Shown: one piece after another, positions 26,481 through 33,532 of the stretch
Layout: every line of letters begins with the position of its first letter
How positions within the stretch are numbered: position 1 is the first letter of the stretch
Assembly (NCBI RefSeq): GCF_944324525.1
Contig: NZ_CALUWS010000031.1
Location: 1-33,532, forward strand
Length of the DNA: 33,532 nt
From: an uncultured Desulfovibrio sp.
GTDB taxonomy: Bacteria; Desulfobacterota; Desulfovibrionia; Desulfovibrionales; Desulfovibrionaceae
Direction: 5' to 3'
Position numbers and translations under genes: made by a program
Notes under the pieces: model-generated
What the model saw: the letters and a program-made list of their open reading frames with translations, nothing else
What the model was told of the DNA's origin: nothing
Databases searched by the model: none

Positions 26481-26835
26481 CGCCGTCCTGTCCTACCTTC
26501 CCCTGCGCCGGAAAACCCGCTTAGATCGGATTCGCAGTGAAATTGTGTCTCATTTCCCTGCTGACGCTGCTCTCGCATTACGGAAAAAGCGTGGTTTTTC
26601 CGTGTGCTCGCTTGCGGGTAGTCGCTCTCGCGACTACCCCCCAGCACCTCGCCTCCTCTTGACCGCCACCGACAACTGCGTAGAAGAAAATTATTTTCCA
26701 CAATAATGTTTGCAAAAACATTTTTTTCTTGTACTGCAAAAATCTGCACAGCACTTCCGCAAACCTTTTTCACTATGCAAAAGATACGTTATCCTTCTCA
26801 GTTTTTTTAAAGATACATACTGCATTCCGGAACCG
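26481..26835. other. Gene-free, partly AT-rich spacer
   Basis: No gene is supported. CGGAAAAAGCGTGGTTTTTCCG (26581-26602) is a hairpin and GGTAGTCGCTC...GCGACTACC (26617-26637) another. About 26680-26820 is AT-rich with T-runs. The stretch lies between two genes that converge on it. Confidence 0.4.
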
Positions 26836-26866
<31 letters not shown>

Positions 26867-26870
26867 AGAG

Positions 26871-27007
26871 CTTCTTCCGTTTGAAACCCGTGCGTTCCAA
26901 ACCATACGGCTTGTCGTTTGCGGAAAAACGCGTTTTTCCCACTCCCTTTTGTCCTGACGGCGCTGTGCCGCCGCCTCACGTTTTGCCTTTTTCAAAGGCA
27001 AACGCTT
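26871..27007 (+). repeat. R1 palindromic intergenic repeat, copy 3
   Basis: Same order as the copy at 2294: GTTTGAAACCC...GTTCCAAACCATACGG, TTGTCGTTTGCGGAAAAACGCG, GACGGCGCTGTGCCGCCGCC, then TTTTGCCTTTTTCAAAGGCAAACGC. 27008-27155 holds nothing recognisable apart from GGGGGACTGTCAGCGTGGG. Confidence 0.7.
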
Positions 27008-27155
27008 TAAAGCCGCCCTTTACGGCAGTCACAACGAATGACGGAGCCTGTCAAAACTCTTACGAACGTAACGTCCCCTGCCTTTTCAGCATGCCGCCGG
27101 GGGACTGTCAGCGTGGGAAAGCCGCTGTGCCCCCGCACAGTTCCATTTGCCGAAT

Positions 27156-27239
27156 AAAAGCGCGCTGGGGAGGGGATGGGGGGCTTGGGGGGAAGGGGGA
27201 CCCCTCCCGCGCCGGCGGAGGGGTCCCCCTTCCCCCCAA
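27156..27239 (-). repeat. R2 3'-end hairpin module after the amidohydrolase
   Basis: The most perfect copy: a 23-bp stem without mismatch (27185-27207 with 27217-27239) and a 9-nt loop. On the minus strand it starts 17 nt after the stop codon and is followed by CCCCCCATCCCCTCCCC and AGCGCGCTTTTATTCGG. Confidence 0.75.
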
Positions 27240-27256
27240 CGCAACTATTCCCAGAT

Positions 27257-28576
27257 CTACGCGGGGGAGCGACGGAGCACGGCCTGACGGACGGCCCGGA
27301 ACTCTTGCAGCAGGGCCGGATAGTCGAAGCGGGGGTAGCGGCCGTCCTGATAGACGATCTCGCCCTGGATCATGGTCAGGCGCACTTCATGCCCGCTGGC
27401 CGCGTAGACCAGATGCGAAACGGGATGATAGAGGGGCTGGAGGTTGGGCAGATCCAGATCCAGCGCCACGAGGTCGGCGGGCAATCCCACGACAAGCCGG
27501 CCGAGGCGGCTGTCGTGCAGGGCGCGCGCGCCGTTGCGGGTGGCCATGTCCAGCACCTGCTGCGCCTGCAGCGCGGTGGGATCGCCGGAGGCGACCTTGT
27601 GCAGCAGGGCCGCCTGCCGCATCTCGGCAAACATGTTGAGCTGATTGTTGCTGGCGGCGCCATCGGTGCCGAGGGCCACGTCCAGCCCGGCGGCGAGGAG
27701 CCGGGGGACGGGCATGATGCCGGAGGCCAGCTTCATGTTGGAGGAGGGATTGTGCACGGGCACCACGTCGCAACGGGCGAGCAATGCGGCTTCTTCGTCC
27801 GTCACGTCCACCAGATGGGCCACCGTGCAGGGGACCTCGAACAGGCCGCAGTCCGCGGCATGGGCCACGGGACGCTTGCCGTGCAGGGAGAGGCTCTGGG
27901 CGGTTTCGGCCGGGCTTTCGGCAAGGTGGATATGCAGGGGCAGGGCCAGTCCGGCAGCCAGATCCCGACAGGCCCGCAGGATCTCCGGCGTGGTGGTGTA
28001 GACGCTGTGCGGCATGACGGCCAGCCGCAGGCGATCATTGCCCTGCCAACGTTCGCTGAGGCGCAGGGTGGCCTCCAGCGCGGCCCGGTAGTCGGGGCAG
28101 CAGGCGGAAGGGAACTGGAAGGCCCCCTCCCCGCCGACGCAGCGGATGCCCGCCGTGTGGGCGGCCTCCAGCACCTGTTCTTCGTGGATGTACATATCCA
28201 GACAGGCCGTGGTGCCGGTACGGAGCATCTCCGCGAAGCCGAGCAGGCTGCCCAGCCGCACTTCTTCCGGGGTGAGCCCGGCTTCCACGGGAAAGATGCG
28301 CTGCGTCAGCCAGTCGATGAGCGGCATGTCGTCGGCCAGGCCGCGCAGCATGGTCATGGCCGCATGGGTATGGGCATTGACGAGGCCCGGCAGAACGAGC
28401 ATGCTGGAACAGTCCAGCACATGGGCGGCCTGCCAGCGGGCCGTCATGTCCGCTCGCGGGCCCATATCGGCCACAAGGCCCTGCCGGACGGCAAGGGCGG
28501 CGTCTTCGAGGATGCGGCGCTGATCGTCCTGCGTGATGAGCAGCCCCGCCAAAATGAGCGTATCGCATGTGTTCAT
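27257..28576 (-). CDS. Amidohydrolase, MTA/SAH deaminase-like (TrzN/AtzB group)
   Basis: A 439-residue metal-dependent hydrolase. Metal and catalytic motifs are NAHTHAAMT (His-x-His), HIHLAES, the VAHLVDV region with its His, and GTDGAASNN (metal Asp). Conserved DPTALQAQQVLDMATRNGARAL belongs to the MtaD/SsnA/TrzN subgroup, which deaminates 5'-methylthioadenosine, S-adenosylhomocysteine or 5'-deoxyadenosine. The exact substrate is not fixed by sequence. The start at 28576 has AGGA 9 nt upstream; the open frame continues further but overlaps the divergent gene. The divergent alpha/beta hydrolase begins 63 nt away. Confidence 0.88.
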   Translation of the reverse strand: MNTCDTLILAGLLITQDDQRRILEDAALAVRQGLVADMGPRADMTARWQAAHVLDCSSMLVLPGLVNAHTHAAMTMLRGLADDMPLIDWLTQRIFPVEAGLTPEEVRLGSLLGFAEMLRTGTTACLDMYIHEEQVLEAAHTAGIRCVGGEGAFQFPSACCPDYRAALEATLRLSERWQGNDRLRLAVMPHSVYTTTPEILRACRDLAAGLALPLHIHLAESPAETAQSLSLHGKRPVAHAADCGLFEVPCTVAHLVDVTDEEAALLARCDVVPVHNPSSNMKLASGIMPVPRLLAAGLDVALGTDGAASNNQLNMFAEMRQAALLHKVASGDPTALQAQQVLDMATRNGARALHDSRLGRLVVGLPADLVALDLDLPNLQPLYHPVSHLVYAASGHEVRLTMIQGEIVYQDGRYPRFDYPALLQEFRAVRQAVLRRSPA

Positions 28577-28639
28577 GTAGCGTTCCTGTCCGCTGTGGCG
28601 GAAGGGAACATATAGCCCCAATGCGGGCCGGGAGCAAGG

Positions 28640-29437
28640 ATGCCCTGTCTTCTGCTGCACGGGCTGGCAGGCAGCCCGTTTGAGATGCGCCCTCTGGCCG
28701 TGGCTCTGGAGGCGGACGGCTTTACGGTGGACGCTGCGCCCCTGCCGGGGCACGGCGGCGATCTGGCCGCCTATCTGGCCAGCGGCTATGAGCAGTGGCG
28801 GACGGCGGCGCTGGCGCGCTACCGGGATCTTTGCCGTCAGGGGCCGGTCTGGCTGGCCGGCTATTCTCTGGGGGGGCTGCTGGCGCTGGAGATCTGCGTG
28901 GCCGCCGCCCGGGGAGAGCTGCCGCCGCCGGCCGGGCTGCTGGCGCTGGCCGTTCCCCTTTATTTCCGCAAGTGGCATCCGTATTTTTACGCCGCGCCGC
29001 AATTTCGCTTCCTGCGCTGGCGGGCGCGTCTGCGTCCCTGCGTGCCGCTGCTGCCGCGCTCGGCGGCGGCACGGGCCGTCGCGCCCTGGCAGGGGCACGA
29101 GACCGTCTATTATCTGCCCCACTTCGTGGAATTGGAAGCGGCCCAACGGCGTCTGCGGCCCGAGCTGGGGAGGCTGACGCCGCCCCTTTGCATCGTGCAG
29201 CTGCGCCATGACGTCTGCTGCCATCCCTGGAACAGCACATACCTGCTCCGTCACTGGGGCGGCGAGGAGGCCCGCCTCTGCCTGCTGCGTACCCGCAGCC
29301 CGCACGGGGGCCACCTGCCCACGACCCATTGCGAGAGTCGGGAACGAGTGGCCGCGCTGGCCGTGGATTTTGCCCGGCAGTGCCTTGCGCGGGCGCAGGC
29401 CGCCGCCCGCTCGGCGGACACCGTGTCGCGGGAATGA
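28640..29437 (+). CDS. Alpha/beta hydrolase, carboxylesterase-like
   Basis: A 265-residue protein beginning directly with the fold (LLLHGLAGSPFEMRPLA, oxyanion region). The nucleophile elbow is GYSLGG (Ser96), the acid is probably Asp in LRHDVCCHP and the base His in SPHGGHLPTTH. The pattern is close to monoacylglycerol-lipase or Est30-type carboxylesterases with a small cap around LYFRKWHPYFYAAPQF. Substrate unknown. The ATG follows GGGAGCAAGG, with a short spacing. Divergent from the amidohydrolase; yajC follows behind its own promoter. Confidence 0.82.
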   Translation: MPCLLLHGLAGSPFEMRPLAVALEADGFTVDAAPLPGHGGDLAAYLASGYEQWRTAALARYRDLCRQGPVWLAGYSLGGLLALEICVAAARGELPPPAGLLALAVPLYFRKWHPYFYAAPQFRFLRWRARLRPCVPLLPRSAAARAVAPWQGHETVYYLPHFVELEAAQRRLRPELGRLTPPLCIVQLRHDVCCHPWNSTYLLRHWGGEEARLCLLRTRSPHGGHLPTTHCESRERVAALAVDFARQCLARAQAAARSADTVSRE

Positions 29438-29438
29438 G

Positions 29439-29467
29439 ACTTGCATGTTTTCACGGAGCAGGCTAGG
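29439..29467 (+). promoter_or_regulatory. Promoter of yajC-secD-secF
   Basis: TTGCAT (29439-29444), 17-nt spacer, TAGGAT (29462-29467). It begins 1 nt after the preceding stop codon and leaves a leader of about 70 nt. Confidence 0.55.
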
Positions 29468-29543
29468 ATAGACAACCATTGTTCCGCAACCATGAGCAGC
29501 GCCGCCCTGAGGCGCTGCCACACATTCCTTTCGGAGGTACGCC

Positions 29544-29888
29544 TTGTTCCATTCCATCGCTTTCGCCATGGGCACGCCCCAGGCCGGCGGCGCTCCCGCC
29601 AGCGGCACCGACATGCTGGTGCAGTTCCTGCCGCTCATCCTCATGTTCGCCATCTTCTGGTTCCTGCTCATCCGTCCGCAGCAGAAGCGCGCCAAGGCCC
29701 ACAAGCAGATGCTTTCCGAGCTCAAGCGCGGCGACCGCATCATGACGTCCGGCGGCTTCATCGGCCGCATCCTGGAGATCGACGACGAGCAGATCCTGCT
29801 TGAGTGCGGCGAAGCCAAGCTGCGCCTGAACCGCGGCGCCGTCGGGGCCGTGCTGGACAAGAACGGCAAGGCTGAAGAGCCCAAGTAG
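29544..29888 (+). CDS. yajC: Preprotein translocase subunit YajC (TTG start)
   Basis: A 114-residue protein with one membrane helix (about 25-43, LPLILMFAIFWFLLIRP) and a cytoplasmic domain with the family motif RPQQKRAKAHKQMLSELKRGDRIMTSGGFIGRI. YajC associates with SecDF and YidC at the Sec translocon. The start is TTG at 29544: GGAGGT lies 7 nt upstream, while the next ATG (codon 9) lacks such a site. The rare start may lower its synthesis. First gene of yajC-secD-secF. Confidence 0.93.
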   Translation: MFHSIAFAMGTPQAGGAPASGTDMLVQFLPLILMFAIFWFLLIRPQQKRAKAHKQMLSELKRGDRIMTSGGFIGRILEIDDEQILLECGEAKLRLNRGAVGAVLDKNGKAEEPK

Positions 29889-29899
29889 GCGATGACCGT

Positions 29900-29953
29900 C
29901 AGACGGATGTCCGTCTGCTCTCTTTCCGATCCGGCCCCGCTGCGGCGGGGCCG
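29900..29953 (+). promoter_or_regulatory. Two hairpins between yajC and secD
   Basis: CAGACGGA/TCCGTCTG (29900-29917, 2-nt loop) and CGGCCCCGC/GCGGGGCCG (29932-29953, 4-nt loop). Neither has a T-run. They could slow polymerase or protect mRNA ends and so adjust secDF against yajC. Inference only. Confidence 0.4.
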
Positions 29954-30019
29954 TGATGCTGTTTGCCGGACACGCGCCATGCTGCCCGGCCTCCTTATTT
30001 TTGAGCAAAAGGTAACCCC

Positions 30020-31603
30020 ATGATAGGATTACGTACACGTCTCGGCGTCGCTCTTGTCGTTTTTTTGCTGAGCCTTGCCTATGCCCTGCCCAGCATGCCC
30101 GGCATCGGGACGGCCCTGCACTCTGTCCTGCCGGAAAAACAGATCAACCTCGGCCTTGACCTCAAGGGCGGTATCCATCTGACCCTGGCGGTGGGCGTGG
30201 ACCAGGCGGTCAGCAATTCGCTGGCGCTGGCCGGACAGGATATCCGCCGCCTGGGAAAGGATGAAAAGATCGTCGTGCTCCGTCCCCGCGTGGTGGGCGG
30301 CGACCGTCTGGAGTTCCTCCTGCCGTACGGCGACGACCGCCAGAAGCTGGAGGAGCTGCTGCACAAATATTACCCGCAGCTGCTCTTTGACGAGCCCGTG
30401 GCCGGCGATTCGGGCCAGCTCCGTTTCGTGGGCCGCTTCACCGACGCCGAGGCCGACCGCCTGAAGGACATGGCCGTGGATCAGGCCCTGCGCACCATCC
30501 GCAACCGTATCGACCAGTTCGGCGTGGCCGAGCCGGATATCCGCAAGCAGGCGGGCTACCGCATCCAGGTGCAGCTGCCGGGCCTCTCCGACCCGCGCCG
30601 GGCCGTGCAGGTGCTGGGGCAGACGGCGCATCTCTCCTTCCATCTGGTGCGCGACGACGTGGACCCCAAAAAGCCGGTCCTGCCCTCGGGCGTCGAGGCG
30701 CTGCCCCTGCTGGAGCGCGGCGCGTCGGGCGAGGAAGTCTCCGGACAGCTCATCGCCGTGGAAAAGGACGCCATGCTCTCCGGCGAGGACGTGGCCGACG
30801 CCCAGCCGACCTTTGAGCAGGGCCAGGCCGCCGTCAGCCTGACCTTCAACAGCCGCGGGGCCGACATCTTCGAGCGCGTCACCGGCGAGAACGTGGGACG
30901 CCGCATGGCCATCGTGCTGGACGGCAAGGTCTACTCCGCGCCGGTCATCAGGCAGCGCATCGGCGGCGGCCGGGCCTCCATCAGCGGCAGCTTCACCACG
31001 CAGGAAGCTTCCGACCTCGCCGTGGTGCTGCGTTCCGGCTCCCTGCCCGCGCCCGTCACCGTGGAAGAAGAGCGCACCGTGGGCCCGTCCCTGGGACAGG
31101 AGTCCATCGACAGCGGCGTCCGGGCCGCCGTGGTGGGCGCGGCCGCCGTGGTGGTCTTCATGGCCATCTACTACGGCCTGAGCGGCGTCATCGCCGACGT
31201 GATGCTCATCTTCACCATGCTCATCATCATGGCGGGCATGGCCGCCTTCGGCGCGACCCTCACCCTGCCGGGCATCGCGGGCATCGTGCTCACCATCGGC
31301 ATGGCCGTGGACGCCAACGTGCTCATCTACGAACGCATACGCGAGGAACTACGGCACGGCTTCACGCCGCTGGCCGCAGTCAAGGCCGGCTTTGAGCGCG
31401 CCACCATCTCCATCACCGACTCCAACCTGACGACCATCATCGCCACGATCATCCTCTACCAGTTCGGCACGGGCCCCATCCGCGGCTTCGCGGTGACGCT
31501 GTCGCTGGGTATCCTGGCTTCCATGTTCACGGCGATCTTTGTTTCGCGCGCCATCTTTGAATACTGGGCGCGCAAGTGCGGCCCCAAGGGCATCAGCATC
31601 TAG
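30020..31603 (+). CDS. secD: Protein translocase subunit SecD
   Basis: A 527-residue RND-type protein that uses the proton gradient to complete protein export. The first helix (about 8-25) precedes the large periplasmic domain with the D1 motif GLDLKGGIHLTL (about 47-58) and IRNRIDQFGVAEPDI. Five membrane helices follow with the D4 signature AIVLDGKVYSAP upstream and GMAVDANVLIYERIREE in the membrane, where the Asp relays protons. Length is typical of short SecD proteins (E. coli 615). AAAGGT precedes the ATG. Confidence 0.97.
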   Translation: MIGLRTRLGVALVVFLLSLAYALPSMPGIGTALHSVLPEKQINLGLDLKGGIHLTLAVGVDQAVSNSLALAGQDIRRLGKDEKIVVLRPRVVGGDRLEFLLPYGDDRQKLEELLHKYYPQLLFDEPVAGDSGQLRFVGRFTDAEADRLKDMAVDQALRTIRNRIDQFGVAEPDIRKQAGYRIQVQLPGLSDPRRAVQVLGQTAHLSFHLVRDDVDPKKPVLPSGVEALPLLERGASGEEVSGQLIAVEKDAMLSGEDVADAQPTFEQGQAAVSLTFNSRGADIFERVTGENVGRRMAIVLDGKVYSAPVIRQRIGGGRASISGSFTTQEASDLAVVLRSGSLPAPVTVEEERTVGPSLGQESIDSGVRAAVVGAAAVVVFMAIYYGLSGVIADVMLIFTMLIIMAGMAAFGATLTLPGIAGIVLTIGMAVDANVLIYERIREELRHGFTPLAAVKAGFERATISITDSNLTTIIATIILYQFGTGPIRGFAVTLSLGILASMFTAIFVSRAIFEYWARKCGPKGISI

Positions 31604-31620
31604 GGCCGGGAGGAACGAAC

Positions 31621-32721
31621 ATGGCTTTTGCATTCATCAAGCATGATACGCATATCGACTTCATCGGCAAACGGCGCATCGCCTATGCCATTTCCATCCT
31701 GTTCCTGCTGGTGGGCCTGGGCTCCGCCCTCTGGGGCAACGGGCTGCGTCTCGGCATCGACTTTGCCGGCGGCGTGGTGGCGCAGGTGGAATTTGCCCAG
31801 ACCGTACAGGACGAAGCCCTCAAAAAGAGCCTGACCGCCACCGAGCTGCCCGGCGTCTCCACCCAGCGCTACGGCGACGATGGCCGCCAGTTCCTGCTGC
31901 GCGTCGCCACGGCCGAGGACGGCAGCTCCTCCGCCCTGCGCACCAGCATCCTGGACGCCCTGCACGCGGCCTTCCCCGATAATCCCGTGGAGATCCAGCG
32001 CTTCGAGGTGGTCGGCGCCAAGGTGGGCGACGACCTGACCAACAAGGCGCTGGCCGCCCTCTACTACGCGGTGCTGCTCATCGCGGTCTATATCTCCGGC
32101 CGCTTCGAACAGCGCTGGATGGCGGGCATCATCATGGCCGCCGCCCTCTGGGGCAGCATGTACCTGGTGGGCATGACGGGCCTCGGCATGGGCTGGCTGG
32201 TGCTGGCCGCGCTGGCGGTCACGGTGGGCGTCTGCTTCGTGCTCAAGCTCAATTTCGCGCTTGGCGCCGTGGTGGGCCTGCTGCATGACGTCTTCATCAC
32301 CGTGGGCCTGCTCTCCCTGCTCAACGTGGAGATCGACCTCAACGTCATGGCCGCCCTGCTGACCCTCATCGGCTACTCCCTCAACGACACCATCATCGTG
32401 TACGACCGCCTGCGCGAAAACCTGCGGGCCGCGCCCACGGAAAAGCTGGAGGAACTCATCAACCGCAGCGTGAACCAGACGCTCTCGCGTACCATCCTCA
32501 CCAGCGGTACGACCTTCATCGCCACCCTGGCCCTCTACCTGCTGGGCGGCGGCGTCATCCACGACTTCGCCCTGACCATGCTCATCGGCGTGTTCATCGG
32601 CACGGTCTCCTCCATCTACGTGTCCTCGGCCGTCCTGCTGGCCCTGGGCGATACGGAACTCTACGTCCGGCAGCAGCAGAAGCCGGAATACGAAAAGCCG
32701 GGCGAACACGGCATCGTGTAG
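31621..32721 (+). CDS. secF: Protein translocase subunit SecF
   Basis: A 366-residue partner of SecD with six membrane helices. Motifs are RLGIDFAGGVVAQVEF in the first periplasmic part, LHDVFITVGLLSL (proton-relay Asp) and LIGYSLNDTIIVYDRLREN. The C-terminal tail is short and charged. I chose ATG 31621, preceded by GGGAGGAACG, over an in-frame start inside secD. It lies 17 nt after secD. Confidence 0.97.
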   Translation: MAFAFIKHDTHIDFIGKRRIAYAISILFLLVGLGSALWGNGLRLGIDFAGGVVAQVEFAQTVQDEALKKSLTATELPGVSTQRYGDDGRQFLLRVATAEDGSSSALRTSILDALHAAFPDNPVEIQRFEVVGAKVGDDLTNKALAALYYAVLLIAVYISGRFEQRWMAGIIMAAALWGSMYLVGMTGLGMGWLVLAALAVTVGVCFVLKLNFALGAVVGLLHDVFITVGLLSLLNVEIDLNVMAALLTLIGYSLNDTIIVYDRLRENLRAAPTEKLEELINRSVNQTLSRTILTSGTTFIATLALYLLGGGVIHDFALTMLIGVFIGTVSSIYVSSAVLLALGDTELYVRQQQKPEYEKPGEHGIV

Positions 32722-32750
32722 CACGGCGTGTTACAGGGGCGTTCTGTTCC

Positions 32751-32833
32751 GGGGGGAGAGGAACCCCCGCGCCTAGCGCGGGCGGGGGTTCCCCTCCCCC
32801 CAGCCCCCCCACCCTTCCCCCAGCGCGCTTTTT
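32751..32833 (+). repeat. R2 3'-end hairpin module after secF
   Basis: Arms 32751-32770 and 32782-32801 pair at 19 of 20 positions (GGGGGGAGAGGAACCCCCGC and its complement). The C-rich tract AGCCCCCCCACCCTTCCCCC follows, then AGCGCGCTTTTT. It begins 29 nt after the stop codon. Confidence 0.7.
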
Positions 32834-32891
32834 CCGCGAAATGCTAGGCCGTATGGTGTGAAACGCGAAGCGTTTCACACTGAAAATGCTC
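32827..32891 (-). repeat. R1 palindromic repeat, partial copy
   Basis: CGCTTTTTCCGCGAAATGC, GGCCGTATGGTGTGAAACGC and GCGTTTCACACTGAAAATGCTC. It merges with the end of the R2 module, so R1 and R2 can be joined. 32892-32983 shows no gene. Confidence 0.6.
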
Positions 32892-32983
32892 TATCAGGGG
32901 ATACCGTCTTTACCTGCACGGAGCCGCGCACAACACACGCAGAGAAGGACGACTCCTTTTTCTCCCCCCAAAACGAGACCATG

Positions 32984-33027
32984 AAAAAAAACCGGGCTCC
33001 GGCGTATGCCGGAGCCCGGTTTTTTTT
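32984..33027. terminator. Perfect 20-bp bidirectional terminator
   Basis: A8 then CCGGGCTCCGGC (32984-33003) is the exact reverse complement of GCCGGAGCCCGG then T8 (33008-33027), loop GTAT. It works on paper in both directions. It lies 262 nt past secF with no visible gene between. Confidence 0.85.
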
Positions 33028-33033
33028 CGATAG

Positions 33034-33176
33034 AATGTTTTGCCTTTGAAAAAGGTAAACTGCGAGGCGGTTGCACAGCGCCGCCCGGCCCAAAGTGGGC
33101 TGAAAAAGCGCATTTTTTCCGCGCAACGACAGACCGTATGGTCTGAAACGCAATGCCTTTCAATCTGAAAATGCTC
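33034..33176 (-). repeat. R1 palindromic intergenic repeat, copy 4
   Basis: Same layout as 9902-10046: TTTTGCCTTTGAAAAAGG, GCGAGGCGGTTGCACAGCGC, CGCCCGGCCCAAAGTGGGC, GCGCATTTTTTCCGCGC, ACGACAGACCGTATGGTC, ending TGAAAATGCTC. Confidence 0.75.
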
Positions 33177-33235
33177 TAACTGTACAGCCCCGCCCGCCAT
33201 GATGGGCGGTGCGCCCCGCGTCCCCGATTCTTCCC

Positions 33236-33331
33236 CTGATAAAAGCGCGCTGGGGAAGGGATGGGGGGCTTGGGGGGAAGGATGACGGGAACGCCTTTTT
33301 TCGCTTCGCTGCAAAAAGGCTGGGCCCTCCC
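33236..33331 (-). repeat. R2 module interrupted by an extra hairpin
   Basis: GCGCGCTGGGGAAGGG, ATGGGGGGCTTGGGGGGAAGG (33261-33281) match the copies at 7093 and 27156, but the rest of the left arm is replaced by a block with GCCTTTTT (33293-33300) pairing with AAAAAGGC (33313-33320). The orientation predicts a minus-strand gene whose stop lies beyond the right edge. Confidence 0.55.
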
Positions 33332-33340
33332 GCGCAGGCG

Positions 33341-33532
33341 GCGACCGAAAGGCGGCCGAAGGCCGTGCCCGTTGCGACGAAGGAAGCTACGGGCATCGAC
33401 AGCAGAGCGCGACCGAAAGGCGGCCGAAGGCCGTGCCCGTTGCGACGAAGGAAGCTACGGGCATCGACAGCAGAGCGCGACCGAAAGGCGGCCGAAGGCC
33501 GTGCCCGTTGCGACGAAGGAAGCTACGGGCAT
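33341..33532. repeat. R3 tandem array, 68-bp unit, at least 2.8 copies
   Basis: Units begin at 33341, 33409 and 33477 (exact 68-bp period); the third is cut by the window edge after 56 bp. Copies look identical. Each unit holds CGGCC-GAA-GGCCG and GCCCGT...ACGGGC hairpins. There is no unique spacer, and 68 is not a multiple of three. A diverged 73-bp unit is at 7181. Confidence 0.9.

Noticed and set aside
28577-29980. N-terminal extension of the amidohydrolase frame
   Set aside because: It is antisense to the alpha/beta hydrolase and yajC, and the protein is complete from 28576.
33341-33532. CRISPR array
   Set aside because: Units are 68 bp, contiguous and have no unique spacers; no cas gene nearby.

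Overview
This 33.5 kb window comes from a GC-rich, diderm bacterial chromosome, most likely a sulfate reducer of the Desulfovibrionaceae. The basis is the cbpA-cbpM-clpB chaperone operon, a PxxKW-type cysteine-rich protein, an iron-sulfur flavoprotein with the exact Cys spacing of Isf, the yajC-secD-secF cluster and strongly GC-biased codon use. The genus assignment is inference; no rRNA gene is present.

Layout. 1-2600 is an accessory region of unusual composition. It holds a 27-aa hydrophobic peptide gene arranged like a type I toxin (Shine-Dalgarno inside a GAAA-tetraloop hairpin, a 14-bp 3' UTR hairpin, an intrinsic terminator, and a good opposing promoter overlapping that terminator), a tiny lipoprotein ORF, an AT-rich island with an orphan PAAR spike protein, and a possible structured RNA. 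2686-6654 (minus) is cbpA-cbpM-clpB. 7316-8974 (minus) holds an unknown multispanning membrane protein and a periplasmic cyclophilin. 9198-14421 (plus) holds a BI-1/YccA-type membrane protein, RNase R and MurJ. A monocistronic PxxKW gene follows (14524-14787).

14894-25429 is a long co-directional run with many overlaps: M20 peptidase, mnmG, a PilZ protein, corC, lnt, prfB (with its programmed frameshift), a degenerate GGDEF-like protein, a MinD/FlhG-type ATPase, HU and dapA. 25759-32721 holds an Isf-like flavoprotein, an amidohydrolase (minus), an alpha/beta hydrolase, and yajC-secD-secF.

The longer gene-free stretches (about 1.9-2.7, 6.7-7.3, 25.4-25.8, 26.4-27.3 and 32.7-33.5 kb) are not empty. 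They are built from a few interspersed repeat families: a palindrome-rich element of about 140 bp (called R1 here), a long GC-rich hairpin followed by a C-rich tract placed just after stop codons in a constant orientation (R2), a 68-73 bp unit that becomes a tandem array at the right edge (R3), and a post-stop element (R4). R2 always points the same way relative to the gene it follows, which suggests a genome-specific 3'-end or termination device.

The most interesting candidates are the type I toxin-antitoxin-like locus at the left edge and the R1/R2/R3 intergenic repeat system. Family assignments were made from recognised motifs only; no database search was run.
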